From NCBI GenBank assembly GCA_963804865.1, contig CAWDSH010000001.1:682001-746000 (forward strand): a stretch of DNA of 64,000 bases, given 5' to 3'. The translations under genes were made by a program, and so were the position numbers. Under the pieces are notes generated by a model. That model did no database searches and was not told the origin of the DNA. It saw only the letters and a list, made by a program, of their open reading frames with translations. This document shows positions 1 through 10,400 of this stretch, piece by piece (the stretch's first letter is position 1; each line of letters begins with the position of its first letter). Source of the DNA: CAVVEQ01 sp963804865. Lineage in GTDB: Bacteria > Chloroflexota > Anaerolineae > Anaerolineales > Anaerolineaceae.

Positions 1-1104
1 CAGTACCAGGCCAATTTTTTCTTCTTCTGTTAGAGAGATCTGATCATCAGGAAAACTGATCAGCAGTTCCCCTTTCCCATCAACAAGGAAATATTGATGA
101 AAAAAGCTCGTGTCGTTGATGAGTTTTTGTAGAATGCTTAACCGTTGTTCATCTTCTGATGTTATCAATTTAGAACTTGAATAATCTTTGAGAAGATCCT
201 CACCATGATGAACAAAAACCGGGAGATCAGTACCCATCGTTTGAACAGTAGTGGATAGTGATTCCCTCGATAATTGCAATGCAATATCTTTTGCCATTAC
301 CCAGCTGCTGACTGCCAGGCTCATCAATAATCCGAATAAAAACGGGACTGTAGCAAAAAGGAATTTGAGCTGCAGACTCTGCTCAATCGGAGAAGGGATT
401 AAGGGTTTTTGAACAAACCAGGACTTTGAACCACGAGCAACGATGAATTCACAAAAAATCCCTGCGACGACCAATGCCATCCCCCGGGTTAGCATCAACG
501 GCCAGGTTTGAGTTAGCGCGTCATCCAACCTGAGCGCAATCTCACCTGGGGAGGATAGAAAACCTGTCAGGATATAGATGGGTGAAAAAGTTCCTGCCAA
601 GAATATAGCGGATCCTATTGGATGGCGAAGAAATTTGAAGAATGATGTTCGAAAGTTCTGCCTGATCCCATATCCAAAGATTAAGGCCAGCAGGATTAAT
701 TCAGGAATGGTAAATAAATTATGAGTTTGCCATACCGATAAAAATAATCCACTGAAACCCGCCAAAATCATGGCAGGCAGGATGCCTAAAAATCCGGCAG
801 CCAGCAACCAAGGTATTGCAGAAAATATCAGGAAAACTGAGGTGGTGGATACCGGGTCACTGATCGAAGCGAATGTGGTTGCATTTGGTTGAAAGCCCAG
901 GAACATACTAGCGAAAGGTGTGGCAATTAAAAGCAAAATGAAGAAACCTAATTTGCCACTCCGATATTGAAAAACTCTTTCCTTCCAATGCTGGATTAGC
1001 CGGGTGATGGCGAACAGAAACAGCAATAATCCCAACCAACCGAAGAAATCATGTGGTTTGTTTATGCTAACTTGAAAAGGGAAAAGGGTTGGGATGAAAT
1101 CCAT
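1..1104 (-). CDS. Multi-pass membrane sensor protein, N-terminal part (cut by window edge)
   Basis: An open frame on the minus strand starts at an ATG (1104-1102) and runs uninterrupted for 368 codons off the window start, so the C-terminus is missing. In-frame stops lie just upstream of the ATG. Residues 1 to about 225 hold six or seven hydrophobic segments rich in Phe, Leu and Ile. A further membrane helix near residue 260 (FLFATVPFLFGLLMSL) is followed by about 90 soluble residues resembling an extracytoplasmic Cache/CHASE-type sensing region (FFHQYFLVDGKGELLISF). Family knowledge: this layout is common at the N-terminus of GAF, histidine kinase or SpoIIE receptors, but the output domain lies outside the window, so the class is unknown. 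It begins 33 bases after the C69 peptidase stop and may be cotranscribed with it. No clear ribosome site is seen. Confidence 0.7.
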   Translation of the reverse strand, partial: MDFIPTLFPFQVSINKPHDFFGWLGLLLFLFAITRLIQHWKERVFQYRSGKLGFFILLLIATPFASMFLGFQPNATTFASISDPVSTTSVFLIFSAIPWLLAAGFLGILPAMILAGFSGLFLSVWQTHNLFTIPELILLALIFGYGIRQNFRTSFFKFLRHPIGSAIFLAGTFSPIYILTGFLSSPGEIALRLDDALTQTWPLMLTRGMALVVAGIFCEFIVARGSKSWFVQKPLIPSPIEQSLQLKFLFATVPFLFGLLMSLAVSSWVMAKDIALQLSRESLSTTVQTMGTDLPVFVHHGEDLLKDYSSSKLITSEDEQRLSILQKLINDTSFFHQYFLVDGKGELLISFPDDQISLTEEEKIGLVL

Positions 1105-1137
1105 AATTAAAATTACAAATGAAAATCGGCCTGATTA

Positions 1138-2447
1138 TTATACTTTTTCCAGACGGACCGATGGTAAAAAGGAATATTTTCCTTTTTTGATGCATTTATC
1201 AATTTCCTCGATCTGCCTCAGTCTCAGTTCATTCGATTTCTTAAAGCATGTTTTTGAAAATAATGATCGCTGTGTCATGTCCAACATGGCGATTTTATTT
1301 GTTTCATTGATGAAATCCCTTTCTAACTCATCCCGTCCTTGCGTGACCAGCTTTATTCGCTCCGGATAATTCATCATGACTCTTCGGTGCAGTTCCTCCC
1401 CCTGCCACCATAAGGTATCTGCATTATATTTCCCGTCTGGGTCGGGACCTGAATCTGGGACTCCAGAGTCAATCCAGACAGGTTTAAAAGTACTCACACA
1501 TGGCGCTGCCGTTCCTGTAAACCAGTGTGTTTGTTGATTTGATGCAAGCTGCGAAACCATGGATCCGGTTGTTTGGTTGATCCGTATCGGCCCAAATCCC
1601 AAATGCATGCATACGTCCGCGCCCATTGAATGCCTTTCCGGGCAACCATTCGTCTGATTTTCTTGAACCATGCATGCGTAACGCCTTCATCATGTTTGGA
1701 ACTGTGATCTTCCCCCTATTTTCCAGTAAATATTGACTGGTGCAGCCGTGCCGGCTCGCTCCAGCACCAAATGTGGAGAATATGAAATCAGAATAACAAC
1801 GCTTGAAATTAAAATCTTTTTTTGATTTGCACCAACCACGATCTACAGCGTAAGCCACAAGGTCTTTTGAAGCTTCATACCATTCTGTTTCAATAGTGTA
1901 GACATTGGATATTGAACGTATGTCCTTTACCTTTTCAATCGCCCAATGCCTGCTGGCTGTCTCCAATACCCAGGCTTCCCTTTGATCCGCGATTAAGAAA
2001 CTATTATCATAGGCAAAGGGATGCGAGTACCCGCAATTACCTGCCTGTCCATAAATCTCCAGTAAATTAATAATCAGTCTCAAAGCATCAACCGCTGTTT
2101 TGGACCTCTCCAATCCCAGGCGCAAGTAATCCATCCCAATCAAACTTGGCTGTTTAACTTGTGGAATCTTTGAAAAAACGGCCTCATTCCCAATCACAAC
2201 TCCATGTTCATTGGCACCCATTTCTGCACCCCAAATCCAGAATGGCTTGGATAACAGGATCGAATATGTCTCTGTTACCTGTGGGATGCTGATATAAGTA
2301 CATTTGACAGTCGCATCTTTTAAATGTCTTTCCACCTTTGATCAAAACGATTTGTTGCGCTTCATTAGGATCACGATCAGAGTTCTTCGCAAAAATCACC
2401 GAGCCATCAACGGTTGAATTTCCAAGGGCAACGATAGTGTCGCACAT
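1138..2447 (-). pseudogene. C69 family (secernin-like) peptidase, broken by two +1 frameshifts
   Basis: Three overlapping reading frames together encode one protein of about 435 residues. The N-terminus is MCDTIVALGNSTVDG...FAKNSDRD, typical of peptidase family C69 (Ntn-hydrolase fold): Cys2 becomes the N-terminal nucleophile after Met removal. Frame 1 covers 2447 to about 2320, frame 2 to about 1622, frame 3 to 1138. Dropping one base from the A4 run (plus-strand TTTT, 2318-2321) joins GGKTF to KDATVKCTYIS. Dropping one base from the G3 run (plus-strand CCC, 1622-1624) joins KAFNG to ADVCMHLG. The span is 3n+2 bases, matching two inserted bases. The middle keeps family landmarks (WGAEMGANEHGVVIGNEAVF) and the end keeps QTTGSMVS and THWFTGT...PC. 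Every conserved block is intact, so this is either a very recent pseudogene or a sequence error. Its substrate is unknown; relatives are dipeptidases or secernins. Confidence 0.8.
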
Positions 2448-2456
2448 TTGATACTC

Positions 2457-3140
2457 CTATTCTTGGGTGTGGATGATTGATAATACTCTCTTATAAACCG
2501 CGTCAACATCCATGTTGTCAGTATCAATAGTGATTGCATCTTCAGCCGGTTTTAATGGTGCCACCTGCCGGGTAGAATCTATCTGATCTCTTCTTTGGAT
2601 GGATCTGAGAATCGTTTCGTATTCAACGTCATTCCCACGCTGTAATTGCTCTTTATACCTTCGATTTGCCCGCTCTTCCGGAGATGCCTCCAGGTAAATT
2701 TTAAGTTCAGCTTCCGGGAGAACAACGGTTCCAATATCCCTGCCAACCATGACAACTTTTCCCCGATGACCAATCCTCCGTTGCTGCTCCGTTAACGCAG
2801 TCCTTACCCCCCGGTATGCAGAAACAGGTGAAACATTAACCTCTACATCTTCGCGCCGTATATCCCAGGTAACATCCTTGCCGTCCAATAATACATCATA
2901 CATCCTGCCATCTTCAATTGAAGGTGGTCGAACATCAATATTTACTGTTTCTGCGAGGTTGGTAATGGTCTCCTCATCTTCGATCTTGTATCCAGATTCC
3001 ATGGCAGCCAACGTGACTGCACGATACATGATCCCCGTATCGAAATACAAATAACCGAGGTGATCCGCGAGTAATTTGGCCAGTGTGGATTTCCCTGATG
3101 CAGAAGGACCGTCGATGGCGATAATGTGTGGTATGGGCAC
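2457..3140 (-). CDS. cmk: Cytidylate kinase
   Basis: This 227-residue protein phosphorylates CMP and dCMP to the diphosphates in pyrimidine nucleotide metabolism in the cytoplasm. The P-loop GPSASGKST lies at residues 11-19. The nucleoside-binding segment YFDTGIMYRAVT, the motif VVMVGRDIGTVVLPEA and the LID-like ERANRR region follow in the usual order. Length matches bacterial Cmk (about 220-230). The start is a GTG at 3140 preceded by AGAAGG; no better ATG exists before the P-loop. It sits 9 bases from both neighbours, the membrane glycosyltransferase upstream and the C69 gene downstream, so it is probably cotranscribed. Nothing unusual is seen. Confidence 0.97.
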   Translation of the reverse strand: MPIPHIIAIDGPSASGKSTLAKLLADHLGYLYFDTGIMYRAVTLAAMESGYKIEDEETITNLAETVNIDVRPPSIEDGRMYDVLLDGKDVTWDIRREDVEVNVSPVSAYRGVRTALTEQQRRIGHRGKVVMVGRDIGTVVLPEAELKIYLEASPEERANRRYKEQLQRGNDVEYETILRSIQRRDQIDSTRQVAPLKPAEDAITIDTDNMDVDAVYKRVLSIIHTQE

Positions 3141-3149
3141 TAAGACCTT

Positions 3150-4882
3150 CTAGGGAGTGATATCCGTCTCGTTTGGAGTATAGAGTGGAAACAAATCGTT
3201 TCGCGCCCAAAGGATGACGGATTCATGTTGTGTGAAAGCATCACCAAATGCAAGCCACTGCATCCATTCCTTAATGGATAACAATGACCAGGGAGTGGTG
3301 GTGCCCCAGGAAAAATCCTGTCCGCGATATTCCGCGGGGGCTTGCACAATTTCTTCTGCGCTGGTAATGATCAGGGATGGGGAAGCACTGGGAGATAAAA
3401 CTTGAATAAACTTGGTATTGGGAAAATCTCGCAACAGCCATTCCAAAGAAGGTGTATCGAAATCCACAACTGAAAGATCAATCGCATTCTTAATGCCGTT
3501 ATTTTGAAGCGAAATATCTTCAATTGTTGCAACTAGAATATCAGATTCCTGGATTTTTGATTCGGAAGTAAGAAGATCTGTTTTTTGATAGTTATTCGAT
3601 CCAGCTGCCCTGCGTGCCATTCCCAATGAATAAATAACGAAGACCAAGAGAATGCTTGCGGCAAGACCGAATTTTGCCACGTCCCAGGACCATCCCCAGC
3701 CAATCAGAATTGAAGTGAAGGCGATCAATATTGTAGCCCCCAGGAGTGCTGCGATTGCCAATTGGTGATCTGCAGTCCCTGGCGCGAGCACAAGGAGATT
3801 GACCAGCTTCATCCATATGAAAAATAACAAAAGTGAACAGAGGACGGTAAATACTGCTGCCATCCATTTATTTTCTATTAGTAAAGTGAATGTATCTGCA
3901 AAAAACCAGGCGGCTCCCAGCCACAGGGGAACCATCGATAACGCCAAGTCATCCACCTGCCTATTAGGATAAATAATCGTGAGAATTATCGATACCAGCC
4001 ATATAATAAACAGAAACAACAGCCGGTTATCCTTTTTACGGATCCCGCGGATAAATCCCGCAAAACCAAGAACAATTCCCAAAGGAGCAAATGCCAGCAA
4101 ACCTATCAACATCTGAAGAGCAGGAGTGAAAGTAGAATTCGGTGCTTCTTGATAACCACCCATTCACATATTCTTGTATGCCTGCCAATGAACCTGAAAA
4201 TGCAGATGGCACCATCAGAAAGACAGATCCTAAAAGTATTAGGGTTATAGAAAATGCGATTATTACCTTTTGCCAATTCAAATCAGAAAATAAATCGGCA
4301 ACTGTTTTTTTGAGGGAAATTCTTTGGAACAGATAGGTATAGAAGACCCCCTATTGTAAAACTGATTAATACCGGCATAGATCCTGACCCTGATAACATA
4401 AAGATTGCTGTAAAGATTCCTATTCCTACAGGATTTTTAAAAAGGATGGCAGCCAGGAGAAACATGAATGAAGTTATCCCGATCATTGCAGGATCAGCAG
4501 TTTTAGATAAATGGATTAAAAATGGATCCAATGCAAGTAGGAAAGAGAAGATTAATGCAGGGGTATTTCCAATTTTCTTTCTAAAGAAGTATGGGAAAAA
4601 GGACATCAAGCTTCCCGCAATGACAGGTATCAATCGCGCCAGGAATGTCGAGCTCCTAAAAATAAAAAAAAGAATTGCCGTTGGTGCCAGGTAGGATGGA
4701 GCAGCAGTGATATCCGGGTTTCCATGTTTTAAGATCTCAAGTGCCTGCAAAGCAAGACTCGCTTCTGAATCATTCAAGGGTTGGGCATCCAGATATAAAA
4801 TCCGGACTACCAAAGCAATTATCAAGGCGAATATATATAAAGCATTTTCTCTGGTTGATTTCTCGCCATTCATTCGTACCAT
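3150..4882 (-). pseudogene. GT39-like membrane glycosyltransferase, broken by two +1 frameshifts
   Basis: Three frames (4882 to about 4305, 4311 to about 4160, 4161 to 3150) combine into one 576-residue polytopic protein; the span is 3n+2 bases, as expected for two inserted bases. The first part (LIIALVVRILYLDAQPLNDSEASL) has the first-helix signature of GT39/ArnT-like glycosyltransferases, with an acidic residue (NDSEA) in the first extracytoplasmic loop. At 4305-4311 the plus strand has seven T; reading one fewer converts NSCRFIF-stop into QKTVADLFSDLNWQKV and continues the frame. At 4159-4161 (CCC) one base fewer joins EYVNG to GYQEAPN. About ten hydrophobic helices are visible. The C-terminal third is soluble and could be an extracytoplasmic domain. 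By family it would move a sugar from a lipid carrier on the outer face of the membrane. It lies 6 bases from the DUF2298 gene. Real decay and sequence error both remain possible. Confidence 0.75.
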
Positions 4883-4888
4883 ATCTTT

Positions 4889-7444
4889 TTACCTTGCCTC
4901 ATGAAGTGCTTCAGGAACTTCAAATATCACCGCACTGTTATTTTCAAACACAATCGGAAGATTCTCATAAAACTTGTTCTCACTCACCCGCAATGATGAT
5001 CTCTCCAGCGAGCCAATGTAAACATACCGTATATCGTACTTTTGGATCACACTCAGTGCATCTTCCCAGTTATTACTCATGTAGAGCAACTCAATGTCAG
5101 ATTCGCGTGTCCCCATTTCAACATAACCACCGCGCCATTGGCTTTCGTGACCCGGCCATCCTAGCACTGCAGGCAGTCCGCTGAACTTGGATACCCGAGC
5201 GAATCCGCTGTATTGCCCGCCGACCGCCTCAATAATATAACCATAAGGCGCCTGGCTAAGCCAGTCAATGGCGGCAGCTTCTTCAGGTTCGTATTGAGCG
5301 TAGAAAGCTGAGCCATCAAGCGTCCATCTTGCAGGCTTAAAGTGATTTGTTGTCGCCGGCAAAGCGAAGCTGGGATACGCCAGGCCAACGGCAATCACAG
5401 CGAAAAATATCAATCCCATCACAATTTTTCCGCGCTTATTAACACTCTTCAACAGTACCGCAAATCCAAATGAGGCAGCCAATGCCCAGACGACCCAACC
5501 TTGAAAATAGAATTTAAAGATCGTATTCATCCGCCAGCCGAATTGATCGATCAAGTAGATAAATTCCGGGATCAGGGTCAAACCACAGCCAAGCAGGATA
5601 AGTAATAAAGTAAATTGAACTCCCGTCTGTGAACTCCGTGATTCGGATGAAATGACGGATGATTTCCCGTTATTCCGACTGGCTGAAATCAAACCCCAGA
5701 TGAGAGTCAAGATCAATCCCAATGTCAACCACGTACCCGGATATTTGAACCTTTGCAGGAATGATCCTCCCAGGAGATGTCCGAGACCAATATTTCCATG
5801 CACAGAAAAATAGCTATTGGACAGTGAAATTAATCTTTCTCCCAACCTGCTTGTAAACGACGCGCCATCCCCGGATAAAGCACTCCCCAGAATTGGAAAC
5901 ATACCAATAATCCAACCAAGCACATAAGATATCAACCAAAGGCCAAATACACAAATTATTGAAAGGATCACTCCATTCTTTAATGATGTTGTCTTCGCTG
6001 ATCCTCGCCATAACCAACCCGAAAATATCAGAATGGGAACAAGTAGAGGGGCGAACATGACCCAGAAGTGTATTCCCCGGGTGAAGTAATTCATGCTGGG
6101 CATGAACCCACCTGCTTGGGATGAAAATCCTGTGTAAAAAGGCAGATATATGAGGATTCCAAGAATACCCAGTAACAGCCCAAATCCGATAAAATCCCAG
6201 ATTCTTTGAATACTCCAACCATAGGATTTATACCGTTGGAATGTATATGCCAGGCAGATCAATGCGACATAGATTGGAAAATCCCAGGTATTTAAAAATC
6301 CAAGCCCACCCAAAAACAGTGCTATTAACCAAAATTCAGGAAGCTTGATCCATTCTTTCCAGGCAAATCCCTTGCGGTTTCCATGTTCTGCGGTCTGGAA
6401 GAAGTTAAATCCAAAAGCTATTGCTAGCAGGACAAATGGCATTGCGAGAACATGCGGATGCAGGTCAGCCAGGATATAGGAAAATAATGGAAATTCATCA
6501 ATGACTTCCTTCCAATTCCCCGCTAAATCGTAATCGGATAATACACGTGATGCCCGCCAGAAGAGTATCCCGGATGGTCGGTTGGGAATCCAGCTAAGTG
6601 GTTCAGCTGGTTGGGTATTGAGCTCTAAAATATCCAGCCATTTCCAAAAACTTGATTGCCAGGTACCATCAGCTGCTCGACTCCAAAAGATTCCGCGCGC
6701 ATGAAGATATTCCAGGAAACCTTCAGCGTTGCTTATGATCAGAACAAACAGGGGTCCTAGAAGGGACCAACCAATATTGCCGGTGTTTTCCATGTTATTT
6801 GCTTTTTGTTCCTTATTTGAAAAATGCAAGGAAAAAAGTAGGTTGTAAAGGATTCCAAATGCACCAATCCCCGTCAATGCAAACCACATCGAAGCAGTCA
6901 GATTAAAAGCCACCCCGGAAATTACTCCCGTGACGCGCGTCAACATGGCAATCATCAGGTAACCAAAATAATAATAAGAAATGGCATATCCGGAAAGCCA
7001 GGGATCATTGGGGGGGATTGAAGGTGAACGTAAGATGGCGTTGATAAACGCCAATTCCATTGGTTTTTCGGTACCTTCGATATTGGGATTTGCTGCCCGG
7101 ACTATGGTCCATAAGGCAAAAAGCAAAAGGAAAAGCAGTTCGATAGCCACGATAAGATGCGCATTTGATTTGATCCAGGAGATAAGTGCAATCCAATTTT
7201 TATGGGCAAGAAAAATTGAAAGGATCGCCAGACCCACCAGGGCTATCAGAATGCCACCCAGGTTGTTTTGAAGGAGATGAAAGGATGCAAGCAACCAGAA
7301 TAGGAAGCCCCATAAAATCAAACCTAAAGCTTTGCTCAGGCTAAATCCACGATCTCGCAATTTGGGAAGAAAGTGAAAAGCAATTGGCAAACTCAGCCAG
7401 CCAAGAAATGTTATGAAAAAATACCAGCGCAAATAATCAAGCAT
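4889..7444 (-). CDS. DUF2298 (Chlor_Arch_YYY) membrane protein, putative glycosyltransferase
   Basis: An intact 851-residue polytopic protein of the DUF2298 family, a family named for its YYY motif and its spread in Chloroflexi and archaea. The family motif is visible as GYAISYYYFGY at about residues 153-163, preceded by NPNIEGTEKPMELAF. About 18-20 hydrophobic helices alternate with loops; DLHPHVLAMPF (middle) and LNTWDFPIY follow the family pattern. The C-terminal 150 residues form a soluble domain with a conserved APYGYIIEAVGGQYSGFARVS segment. Biochemical function has not been established as far as I know; its place among GT39-like proteins suggests transfer of sugars from polyprenyl carriers in cell-surface glycosylation. 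The ATG at 7444 follows GGTGG. It is a paralogue of the C-terminal part of the next upstream gene. Confidence 0.85.
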   Translation of the reverse strand: MLDYLRWYFFITFLGWLSLPIAFHFLPKLRDRGFSLSKALGLILWGFLFWLLASFHLLQNNLGGILIALVGLAILSIFLAHKNWIALISWIKSNAHLIVAIELLFLLLFALWTIVRAANPNIEGTEKPMELAFINAILRSPSIPPNDPWLSGYAISYYYFGYLMIAMLTRVTGVISGVAFNLTASMWFALTGIGAFGILYNLLFSLHFSNKEQKANNMENTGNIGWSLLGPLFVLIISNAEGFLEYLHARGIFWSRAADGTWQSSFWKWLDILELNTQPAEPLSWIPNRPSGILFWRASRVLSDYDLAGNWKEVIDEFPLFSYILADLHPHVLAMPFVLLAIAFGFNFFQTAEHGNRKGFAWKEWIKLPEFWLIALFLGGLGFLNTWDFPIYVALICLAYTFQRYKSYGWSIQRIWDFIGFGLLLGILGILIYLPFYTGFSSQAGGFMPSMNYFTRGIHFWVMFAPLLVPILIFSGWLWRGSAKTTSLKNGVILSIICVFGLWLISYVLGWIIGMFPILGSALSGDGASFTSRLGERLISLSNSYFSVHGNIGLGHLLGGSFLQRFKYPGTWLTLGLILTLIWGLISASRNNGKSSVISSESRSSQTGVQFTLLLILLGCGLTLIPEFIYLIDQFGWRMNTIFKFYFQGWVVWALAASFGFAVLLKSVNKRGKIVMGLIFFAVIAVGLAYPSFALPATTNHFKPARWTLDGSAFYAQYEPEEAAAIDWLSQAPYGYIIEAVGGQYSGFARVSKFSGLPAVLGWPGHESQWRGGYVEMGTRESDIELLYMSNNWEDALSVIQKYDIRYVYIGSLERSSLRVSENKFYENLPIVFENNSAVIFEVPEALHEAR

Positions 7445-7469
7445 TATCCACCATTCTTCTCATTCCATC

Positions 7470-10400
7470 TTACTCGATAACTTCGTAAATTACTGTTTCA
7501 GCGTCTCGGTATATTTCATTCCAGATTGTGCCGTCTTGCTCCTCGAATTTAGCAATCCCCTCGGCAGGATAGGCAGCGCGTTCCAATTGCCCGACGATAA
7601 TATACTTTACATCATACTTGGATAAAAACGACTTCGCTTTCTCTGGGTATGTCGTTTTATAGAATGACCCAACTTCGTCCACCCGCTTCTGTACCCAATC
7701 GGAATTTACCACAGCTCGTTGTTGACGCTGGTGCCAATTCCAGCCAACAACCCCAGGCAATCCTGTATAGATTGTGAATCGGGACCCCCAGCGATATTCC
7801 GGTGTGTTGGCTTCGACGATCACGGGTGAACCCTTTATGTTTTCCTGCATCCAACGGATGGCGCGATAATCCTGGCCTAGGTCCATATCTTTATCAAAGT
7901 CACTATAACGCGCTGTTTCCATGTATTTCATACCATCCAGGGTATGCGGAGCAAGGACATTCATGCGGTCGCGGATCTTGTCTGCTCCTGCCAGCCAAGG
8001 GAATAGGAGTGCACCCCCCACCAGTAAAACACATGCCACCTGCCAAATCAAGCGAAACTTTGCACTCCACTGCTCTTTGATTATTGGGAGTAACCACATA
8101 AAACTGGCTGCAGCGCTCAAACTTAGAAGTGTCCATGCTTGTAAATAGAATTTGAATACTGTATTCATGCGACCAATGTCGCCTTCTATCACGATTAGCT
8201 CAACAGCGAGGGTCAATACCAAACCTGTCCCGATCATGAAAAGCACAAGCCGCTTATGATCCAGCTGGCCGGGACGCAAGATCAATGCAAGCGCGAGAAT
8301 TGCCATGAGAATAACCAACCAGGCAATTTGGATCCCCAAAATCGTCACAGCGATTAATAATGCAAAAATGATCATGGTGCCTAAATATATCAATTCACGC
8401 CAGGGTTTGAACTTCATCAAAGCAGAACCAGGGGTATTAGCCAGCCAGTCTAGAAGCTCATGTATCATCCATGTCAAAATCAAGAAAAAGAACGCACCCC
8501 AATGCGTGATATAGGACCAGAATGGCGAGCGGTCGCCCTTCCAGATTTGGATCTTGTTGTAAGCCTGTCCAAACCATTGACCAAAATGTTGGTAAAGGAG
8601 AAATGTCAAACCAACCAGCAACAAACAGGAGAAGATCGCTACTACAAATCGCTTGATGAAAGGAGATAAACCTGGCATGATCTTTTCCGGGAGTACGGCA
8701 TACTTCATTGCTGTATAGAAAACCACTGCCACTGCAAAGATCAAATAAGTCGGAAGATCCCAGGTATTGGTCGGTCTCAAAGCCCCGATGACCAACCCTC
8801 CTGTCAGGAATGTGACCATAAAATAAATCCCCGATCGTTTCCCTTGCGAGTCCTCCCATTTCCACCTCCCCATCAGTAGATTGATGATCCAGGCAATGAC
8901 CATCAAGGTGATCATCAATGAAATGAGATGGGCATGCAAATCTGCATAAAGAAAAGTAAAGAATGGAAACTCGGTTATTGGCTCGTTGGGAAAGACACGG
9001 CTGGGGATCCAATACCAATCTCCAGGACCATAGGGAAGCGAGCTGCCGGTTAATACTCTACCCAAGCCTTTAAATGTCCAGATCCAGCGCTCGAAGAATC
9101 CAGCTGTTTCGATTTGGACACCTTCCGCAGCAAGCTTCTGCAAACCATGCCAGATCATTCGAACTGTGCCAAGATTTCCCAAGACCAGCATTGAAACAGC
9201 CGAGATAATCCCCGCAACAAATGGTATCTCAAATATCGTCGCTCTGAGAGAGGACAACCTCTTCTGCAGCACTAGGAGAGGAATCGTATATGATGAAAGA
9301 TTCCATCCGATTGAAAATGCCCCCAATGCAGCCAACATAAATAACGTGGGTAGCAAAATATTATATGCGGTCGCCGGGACGATTCCTAGCAATTTGATGG
9401 GTACTCCCAGGATCACGAATCCGTAATAGTAATAATTGATGTATCCACCTGCATACCAGGGATCATAAGGTGGAAATGTGCTGCTTTTTAAAATAGCATT
9501 GAAATATGAAAAATCCATCGGCTTCTCGCCGCCTTTGGCGGTATGCCAGAGATCTGGATTACCCAATCTGATCAATAAGAAAAAGGTAAAAAACACACAT
9601 GCAACGAGTTCTGTCGCCAGGTATTGTTTCCAATTATTCGAAATTTCAAGTCGTATTTCGTGCCTATTCTGATATCCAATGACGATGTTCAATAAAACCA
9701 GAATGAAGAGAATAACCAGGATGGTGATCTTACTGAAATTGATACCGAAAGAACCAGCTATCCAAACGAGGAAACCAAGTAACAACAATCCAAATAATTT
9801 AGTCAGTGGGTAACCACGATCCTTCAATCCGCTGAACGCAATGCGCACCATGGGATAAACGATCCAACCCAACAACGTGAGAACCACATACCAGAATACG
9901 ACCGTGACCACCGGATAACGATTGATGATGCTGTCTGTATCAAAAAGATCCGACCAGGTCCCGCCCGCCTGCTGTTCTGCGAGCCTATCGGGCGGCAGGG
10001 TAAGATCACCTTTGAAGGAACTCGATGTCCGCGGTGTCAGGTCAATGACATGAGAAAGATCAACAGCGCCCAATATGGCTTTTACTTTTTCTGAATCGTA
10101 ATCTTCCGACTTCTTGAAGATCAAAACTTTCGGATGATCGTAGACTGTGAAAGCTTCTTCAGCAAATTGGGTATTAAATTCGAATGGTCCCAACCTGGGA
10201 TTGGAATCAAAAGTCTTCACCAGTTCAAAACCAAGAGAGCCTGTGAAATCTCCCGGTTCTCCAGTGGCATAACACCAATAAGGATTCTGTTCCTCAGGGC
10301 AGCCAATTAATTCACGATAGAAAGCTGTAGTTAGCGGGTATCTTTCCGGAATACGGGTAACACTTCCCCATTGCCGGTTGGAACTGATGAAGATGTAATC

